Of a stretch of 64,000 nucleotides of DNA, positions 59,267-64,000 are shown piece by piece. The DNA is taken from assembly GCA_046317875.1 (NCBI GenBank), contig JBKCVN010000011.1, positions 1-64,000 on the forward strand, read 5' to 3'. Source of the DNA: 2-01-FULL-41-14 sp046317875 (GTDB taxonomy: Bacteria > Pseudomonadota > Alphaproteobacteria > UBA7879 > UBA5542). The position numbers and the translations under genes were made by a program. The notes below the pieces were generated by a model, which made no database searches, was not told the DNA's origin, and worked only from the letters and a program-made list of their open reading frames with translations. Positions within the stretch are counted from its first letter, which is position 1. Every line of letters begins with the position of its first letter.

Positions 59267-60643
59267 TTATTTTCGCTTCCAGGTTGTGCCTTGGGGGCCG
59301 TCTTCCAATATGATACCAGAGGCATCAAGCTGTTGTCGAATGGCATCGCTGGTGGAAAAATCTTTGGCTGCCCGGGCTGCTTGGCGGCGTTGGATCAAGG
59401 TTTCTATTTCGCTGGAGGTGAGCCCTGTGGAAAGGGGGCGTTGAAACCACTCTTCGGTTGATACAGAAAAGAAGCCTAACAGGTGGCCCCCTGCTTTCAG
59501 CTGGCGTTGTAGCATTTTCTTACCTTCAGATTCTTTTGTTTTGTGAATCTGCGAGACCAGGTCGTGTAACACAGCCAAAGCCTCCGGGATGTTTAAATCA
59601 TCTTTCAAGGCTGTAAGAATACCGTTAGGAATGTGATCTTTTATTAGGGGATCTTCGGGCGCTAGGCCTTCAAGAGCTGTGTAAAAACGGTCTAAAATGT
59701 TTTTGCTTTGCAAGACGGTGGCATCGTTCCAATCCAAGGGCTGCCGATAATGGGCCGATAAAAGGGTTAATCGAATAACCTCGCCCGGAATGGTGGCTAA
59801 AAGGTCGTGCACGGTGAAAAAATTACCCAAGGATTTAGACATCTTTTCCCCATTCACAATCAGGTGCCCATTATGCATCCATAGTGTGGCCAGGGGGGAT
59901 CCATGGTTGGCGCATTGACTTTGCGCAATTTCATTCTCGTGGTGAGGAAAGACTAGATCAATGCCGCCGCCGTGAATATCAAAGGTTTCACCTAAATGCT
60001 TTTTGGCCATGGCCGAACATTCAATGTGCCAGCCGGGCCGTCCCCGACCCCAGGGGCTGTCCCACCCGGGTTGATCGGGGGTAGAGGGTTTCCACAACAC
60101 AAAATCTTGGGGATTCTTTTTGTACGGCGCTACCTCGACCCGGGCGCCCGCAATTTGATCGTCAAGGTTCAAACGGGAGAGAAGGCCATAATCCGAAAAG
60201 CGGGGCACATCAAACAAAACATGTTGATCTTTTTCGTAGGCAAATCCTTGATCGATAAGTGTCTGAATCATGGATTGCATTTCACCAATATGCTGAGTGG
60301 CCTTGGGCGTCACCGTGGGGGGCAAAGCATTTAAGGCGGCCATATCATCATTATATTGTTGGGTGGTAAAGGTGGTCAGCTGGTCAATGGATATATTTTT
60401 CTCCAAGGCTGCTTTTATGATTTTATCATCCACATCGGTAATGTTGCGGGCATAGGTGACACGGGGATACATTTGTTGCAGCAGACGGAACAGTACATCA
60501 AACACCACCACAGGTCGGGCATTGCCCAAATGGGCCCGATCGTAAACCGTGGGGCCACACACATAAAAACGAACATGGTGGGGATCCTGGGGAACGAAGG
60601 TCTCTTTTTGACGGGACAGTGTGTTGTAAAGAATAAGTGTCAT
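59267..60643 (-). CDS. cysS: Cysteinyl-tRNA synthetase
   Basis: The 458-residue class I synthetase shows FYVCGPTVYDRAHLGNARPV (zinc Cys and HIGH-like HLGN), the zinc-binding WHIECSAMAKKHLGETFDIH, HGGGIDLVFPHHENEIAQSQ and GEKMSKSLGNFFTV (KMSKS). It charges tRNA-Cys. It begins within four bases of the gltX end, so the two synthetase genes are likely cotranscribed. Confidence 0.97.
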   Translation of the reverse strand: MTLILYNTLSRQKETFVPQDPHHVRFYVCGPTVYDRAHLGNARPVVVFDVLFRLLQQMYPRVTYARNITDVDDKIIKAALEKNISIDQLTTFTTQQYNDDMAALNALPPTVTPKATQHIGEMQSMIQTLIDQGFAYEKDQHVLFDVPRFSDYGLLSRLNLDDQIAGARVEVAPYKKNPQDFVLWKPSTPDQPGWDSPWGRGRPGWHIECSAMAKKHLGETFDIHGGGIDLVFPHHENEIAQSQCANHGSPLATLWMHNGHLIVNGEKMSKSLGNFFTVHDLLATIPGEVIRLTLLSAHYRQPLDWNDATVLQSKNILDRFYTALEGLAPEDPLIKDHIPNGILTALKDDLNIPEALAVLHDLVSQIHKTKESEGKKMLQRQLKAGGHLLGFFSVSTEEWFQRPLSTGLTSSEIETLIQRRQAARAAKDFSTSDAIRQQLDASGIILEDGPQGTTWKRK

Positions 60644-61977
60644 TTTTTCAGAGCATGAGCCAGACGCGTATGGGCCAAGGTCGCCCCCATAAGGCCCAGA
60701 ATAATTTTCAGTTCAGGCCCATGATCCTGGGCGGTCAGGGCTTGGCGCAGGGGCATGAACAAAGATTTTCCTTTGCGATCGGTTGTTTGTTTTAGGGCAG
60801 TCATCCAATCATCCCAGGGATTGGTGCTCCATTCCGGGGGCAGAAGATCTTTTGCGGTTTGAATAAAAGATTTGTCGTCCTCAGGAATAGACGTCTCTAT
60901 ATTCCCCCGGCAAATTTGCCACCATTCGGGCAGCTCAGATAGGCTTTTCAGATTGGGGCGCACGGCCTCCCAAAATATAGGATCCAAATGGGGAAAGTGA
61001 CTTTGTTTTTGGGCGTCTTCATAGGACATATGGTGAATGATTTTTTCATTCAAGCTGGCCAGTTCATCGGTTGAAAACTTTGGTGTCGCCCGTGAGAATT
61101 TTTTGATATCAAAGGACACCAACAGGTGATCCAGGTTCTGAAAGGGTTGAACGGGATCGGAGGTTCCAATTTTGGCAAGTAAACTGTTTACCGCCATGGG
61201 CAAAATGCCCTTGTCACGGAAATCACGGATGCTTTCTGTGCCCAGCCGCTTAGAGAGTTGGCTTCCTTCTGCGCTTTGTAATAAAGATAAGTGACCAAAG
61301 GTAATCTGGTTTTGGGGAACACCTAGGGCCTCCCATAACTGGATTTGAACGGCGGTGTTGGTAATGTGATCTTCACCGCGGATGATGTGCGTAATTTCAG
61401 AATCCATGTCATCAATAACCGAGGCAAAGGTATATAAGGGTACTCCGTCTTCCCGAATCACCACCGGATCGGTCAGGTGCTTGCCTTCAAAATGAATGGG
61501 GCCCCGGACCATATCATCCCATTCAATGGGCGCATCTTTCATTAAAAATCGCCAATGGGGTTTGCGGCCCTCGGCTTCGTACGATTCTTTTTGGGCGGGG
61601 GTTAGGTGTAAGGCACCCCGATCATACAACGGAGGCAGCCCTTGGGCAGCTTGACGTTTCCGTTTGAATTCCAGTTCCTGGGCCGTTTCATAACAGGCGT
61701 AAAGACGACCTTCTTTTTTCAGCTGTTCGGCCACCTGGGCATAACGTGTTAGGCGATCGGATTGCTTGAAGTAGTCATCATAATTCAGACCCAGCCAATT
61801 TAAATCTTCCAGAAGGGCGGTTTCATATTTGGCCTCACTGCGCTCAAGATCCGTATCATCAAGCCTTAATAAGAAGGTACCTTTGTGGGCGCGGGTGAAA
61901 AGCCAATTCACCAACAAGGTGCGGCAATTCCCCACATGAATATAGCCCGTGGGGCTGGGGGCAAATCGAGTTTTCAT
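60640..61977 (-). CDS. gltX: Glutamyl-tRNA synthetase
   Basis: The 445-residue class I synthetase starts MKTRFAPSPTGYIHVGNCRT (HIGH-like HVGN), has GEDHITNTAVQIQLWEALG, and KMSKS-like SQLSKRLGTESIRD. In alphaproteobacteria GltX often charges both tRNA-Glu and tRNA-Gln, with GatCAB correcting the latter. ATG at 61977 overlaps the upstream WecA-like stop by four bases (ATGA). The frame remains open far upstream but that portion is antisense-like and has no homology. cysS follows. Confidence 0.95.
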   Translation of the reverse strand: MKTRFAPSPTGYIHVGNCRTLLVNWLFTRAHKGTFLLRLDDTDLERSEAKYETALLEDLNWLGLNYDDYFKQSDRLTRYAQVAEQLKKEGRLYACYETAQELEFKRKRQAAQGLPPLYDRGALHLTPAQKESYEAEGRKPHWRFLMKDAPIEWDDMVRGPIHFEGKHLTDPVVIREDGVPLYTFASVIDDMDSEITHIIRGEDHITNTAVQIQLWEALGVPQNQITFGHLSLLQSAEGSQLSKRLGTESIRDFRDKGILPMAVNSLLAKIGTSDPVQPFQNLDHLLVSFDIKKFSRATPKFSTDELASLNEKIIHHMSYEDAQKQSHFPHLDPIFWEAVRPNLKSLSELPEWWQICRGNIETSIPEDDKSFIQTAKDLLPPEWSTNPWDDWMTALKQTTDRKGKSLFMPLRQALTAQDHGPELKIILGLMGATLAHTRLAHALKK

Positions 61978-63065
61978 CGGCGTTTTTTCCTTAAACGTTT
62001 TGCCAGGGCAAAGCGAGCATGAACTTTGCGGACTGTCCAATAATGATACCCTGCCATTATGAAAAGATAGGGTATGAAAAGTAAAATTTGATAGCCCGCA
62101 TCCATGTATTGCAGGGCAATGGCTCCCACCCCTTGTACCATACCCATAATTAAATGAAAACAGGTCACTTGGGTATGGCTGTATCCCAAACGATTCAACA
62201 ATTGGAACAGGTGGGTGCGATGGGCTAGCCAGAAGGGTTCCCGGCGCCAAATACGACGAATAACGGTGGTGCTGACATCGTAAATAAAAGAGAAAAACAG
62301 CAGGGGAACCGTATAGATGGAAAGATTCATCTGCGTCAGGTGGCTTTCTTGGCTGGGGATCAATAATAATACGGCCCACATCAGCCCCATAAATTGGCTA
62401 CCCACATCGCCCATAAAAATTTTAGCCTTGGGAAAATTAAAAACAAAAAATCCCAGCGTGGCAGCTGTTAGCCCCATACTGATATAGAACAGGGATTTTT
62501 CCTGTAGCCACAGACCAATAGCCATACAAAAAGTTGAGGCAATGATAGAGACGCCACTGGCCAGGCCGTTGAGGCCATCCATGAAATTAAAGACATTAAT
62601 AAAAAAGATAATCCAGAATACGGCCAGCACACTGCCCAGGGGGCCGAGGTCCACCGTCCCCACCAAGGGTAGGGGAAGCTGGTTCAGGGTTAGGTCTGTG
62701 CTAACCACAAACAGGGCGGTTATCACTTGGATGATCAGCTTTTGGCTGGACGATAACCGCTTAATGTCATCATACAGCGACACCCCAATGGTCAGCAGCG
62801 TGCCTACCGTTAAGAGGGCTAACTTCTTACCACTGATGTGCCCTAAGCTGCCGCTGATATATAAAAAAACCATGGCAAAAAAGAATCCGGCAATAATGCC
62901 GATCCCCCCACTTTTGGGGGTCACTGCCTTATGGGAAGACCGACGCGTTGGCACATCCGCAATGCCAATTTGAATCATCAGACGGGTGATGGCCACCGCG
63001 GTTAAAAAAGTGCCGAGCGCCACGAATAAAATAGGCAGACCGAATAAGCTGGCAGGGCACATCAT
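61974..63065 (-). CDS. WecA/MraY-family polyprenyl-phosphate sugar-1-P transferase
   Basis: The 363-residue protein has about eleven membrane segments. It shows family motifs DVPTRRSSHKAVTPKSGGIG, FNFMDGLNGLASGVSIIAST (D-G-x-N-G-L), NFPKAKIFMGDVGSQFMGLM, and a His-rich final loop (HRTHLFQLLNRLGYSHTQVT). MraY proper normally sits in the dcw cluster, and this shorter H-R-x-H motif is of the WecA/glycosyltransferase-family-4 type. It would begin lipid-linked polysaccharide synthesis, consistent with the O-antigen ligase at 6718. Start codons at 63065 and 63062 both overlap the EVE gene stop; GGAGA precedes. Confidence 0.88.
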   Translation of the reverse strand: MMCPASLFGLPILFVALGTFLTAVAITRLMIQIGIADVPTRRSSHKAVTPKSGGIGIIAGFFFAMVFLYISGSLGHISGKKLALLTVGTLLTIGVSLYDDIKRLSSSQKLIIQVITALFVVSTDLTLNQLPLPLVGTVDLGPLGSVLAVFWIIFFINVFNFMDGLNGLASGVSIIASTFCMAIGLWLQEKSLFYISMGLTAATLGFFVFNFPKAKIFMGDVGSQFMGLMWAVLLLIPSQESHLTQMNLSIYTVPLLFFSFIYDVSTTVIRRIWRREPFWLAHRTHLFQLLNRLGYSHTQVTCFHLIMGMVQGVGAIALQYMDAGYQILLFIPYLFIMAGYHYWTVRKVHARFALAKRLRKKRR

Positions 63066-63478
63066 CCCAGGGTCTCCATTTCCAAAATGGCGTTCCACTC
63101 TTGGGGGGTAATGGGCATGACCGAGAGTCGGGACTGCCGCAGTAAGGGGATATTTTCTAAGGCGGGGTCCAGCCTGATTTGGGATAGGCTGACCGATTTT
63201 TTTAAGGACCGAACGGCCGCAATATCCACGCATCCAAATTTTTGCGTTTCATCGGTGGGGTCGGGGTAATAGGCCTTGACCACCTTTACGATCCCCACAA
63301 TTTTTTTGCCCTCGTTTGAATGGTAAAAAAAGGCCAGATCACCCACCTGCATTTTTTTCATAAAGTTGCGGGCTTGGTAATTGCGTACCCCTGTCCAGGG
63401 CTCGCTTGGTACCTGCAGCTGTTGCTGCCAGGACCAGGTGCTGGGTTCCGATTTTAAAAGCCAGTATTGTATTGTCAT
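63062..63478 (-). CDS. EVE-domain protein
   Basis: The 138-residue protein is a single EVE domain: YWLLKSEPSTWSWQQQLQVP, WTGVRNYQARNFMKKMQVGD, LAFFYHSNEGKKIVGIVKVV. The fold is a PUA-like reader; characterised members bind modified bases in DNA or RNA. Standalone EVE proteins (thymocyte nuclear protein 1-like) are widespread and their role is unclear. It is the first gene of the minus-strand run, divergent from a secreted protein. Confidence 0.92.
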   Translation of the reverse strand: MTIQYWLLKSEPSTWSWQQQLQVPSEPWTGVRNYQARNFMKKMQVGDLAFFYHSNEGKKIVGIVKVVKAYYPDPTDETQKFGCVDIAAVRSLKKSVSLSQIRLDPALENIPLLRQSRLSVMPITPQEWNAILEMETLG

Positions 63479-63542
63479 AGGTATTGACGCATTTCGTTAT
63501 TCTCTATACCCTGGAATATAAACTAACCAGGGAAGGTATGAA

Positions 63543-64000
63543 ATGAAAAAAATGTTTTTATTATTTTTGGGGGTTATTTTTTCTGCCCCCTTCACACAAG
63601 CCACTACGGCCGATTACCGTGCCGCGGCCAGTGCTGATGCTCAATTTTCTGTTTATGGGAATACAAAATCAGCATGGTGTAAGGTGATGCGGGCCTCCCA
63701 GTGTGCCAATCCGGTTGGCTTTCAAAAGTATTTAGACAAAGGGTGTATCAATGACATTGACAAAGAAAGTAAATGTCTCAAAACCTTTTGTGCTGCCAAT
63801 TGTGCCTCTATCCAGGGGTGCCCTCAAGAAGGCTCGCCCTTAAAACAGATGTGCGATACCCATTGTAAAAAGGTTAACCTGGGGAATCTTGCCGCGCAAA
63901 ATCGTTTAAACGCATGTGTTGGTGGATCTTTGAATGCAGAGGGTGCGTCTCGAAAATCGGGTTCTCGTGATTTCTATCGTGCCCAACAAAAAGACCTTAG
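63543..64000 (+). CDS. Secreted cysteine-rich protein, truncated by window edge
   Basis: From ATG at 63543 (GGAAGG upstream) at least 152 codons are open. A signal peptide (KMFLLFLGVIFSAPFTQA) is followed by an alanine-rich segment and then ten cysteines in about 85 residues, with spacings such as CLKTFCAANCASIQGC and CDTHCKK. Paired cysteines in an exported protein suggest a disulfide-stabilised or metal-binding domain. No family is recognised. The C-terminus is beyond the window. Confidence 0.8.
   Translation, partial: MKKMFLLFLGVIFSAPFTQATTADYRAAASADAQFSVYGNTKSAWCKVMRASQCANPVGFQKYLDKGCINDIDKESKCLKTFCAANCASIQGCPQEGSPLKQMCDTHCKKVNLGNLAAQNRLNACVGGSLNAEGASRKSGSRDFYRAQQKDL

Noticed and set aside
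61978..62379. Long in-frame extension upstream of gltX
   Set aside because: It lies inside the WecA-like gene in another frame, shows no homology, and the conserved synthetase start MKTRFAPSPTG begins at 61977 with a typical ATGA overlap.
1..64000. CRISPR arrays, prophage or rRNA operon
   Set aside because: No spaced direct repeats, no phage structural or integrase genes and no rRNA sequence were seen on either strand.

Overview
The window reads as a dense, moderately AT-rich chromosome segment of a Gram-negative alphaproteobacterium. Supporting gene groups are hrcA-grpE, nusA-infB, secDF-yajC, a DciA-type DUF721 protein, ThyX instead of ThyA, the large NAD-glutamate dehydrogenase, an autotransporter and a TonB-dependent receptor. 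Several features suggest a host-associated, probably intracellular lineage such as Holosporales/Rickettsiales-like symbionts: many exported proteins of unknown role, a queuine-type salvage pair (yhhQ-tgt), vitamin B12 import under a riboswitch, decaying genes, and an insertion sequence. The lineage is an inference from gene content, not from a marker phylogeny.

Layout. Positions 1-588: the end of an IS6-family element inserted in a phnA/yjdM gene, of which only the 3' part remains. 626-4923 (minus): degP, fabI, yggT, dciA, anmK. 5023-5793 (plus): mrp. 5773-10567 (minus): rph, rdgB, hemW, an O-antigen ligase and accA, tightly packed. 10668-14791 (plus): hrcA, grpE, a YgjP-type metalloprotease, a DUF6314-like protein and a secreted protein with an ADP-ribosyltransferase-like layout. 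14809-17637 (minus): uvrA. 17765-20104 (plus): ftsK. 20107-24736: an MHS-type transporter, a small coiled-coil protein, then secF, secD and yajC. 24737-31893 is the most accessory-like part: an adenylate-kinase-like pseudogene, an FkbM-like lipoprotein, DUF4385, cspA, an exported bicovalent flavin oxidase, a small lipoprotein, a secreted unknown, thyX and an EmrE-like protein.

32015-37688: rpmB, the queuosine pair yhhQ-tgt, an autotransporter, and a divergent exported sulfotransferase-like protein. 37779-46078: typA, ampG, tRNA-Gly(GCC), NAD-glutamate dehydrogenase and a DUF4870 membrane protein. 46014-51318 (minus): a cobalamin riboswitch followed by a TonB receptor, binding protein, permease and ATPase, with miaA downstream. 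51604-57262 (plus): a SIMPL protein, a promoter with an attenuator-like terminator, nusA, infB and plsY. 57279-63478 (minus): an exported cupin, rluB, a C26 amidase, cysS, gltX, a WecA-like transferase and an EVE protein. The window ends inside a secreted cysteine-rich protein.

Working together: anmK and ampG both belong to peptidoglycan recycling. The WecA-like transferase and the O-antigen ligase imply a surface polysaccharide. The B12 cluster and yhhQ-tgt imply scavenging of two host- or community-derived micronutrients. No prophage, CRISPR array or rRNA operon was seen.
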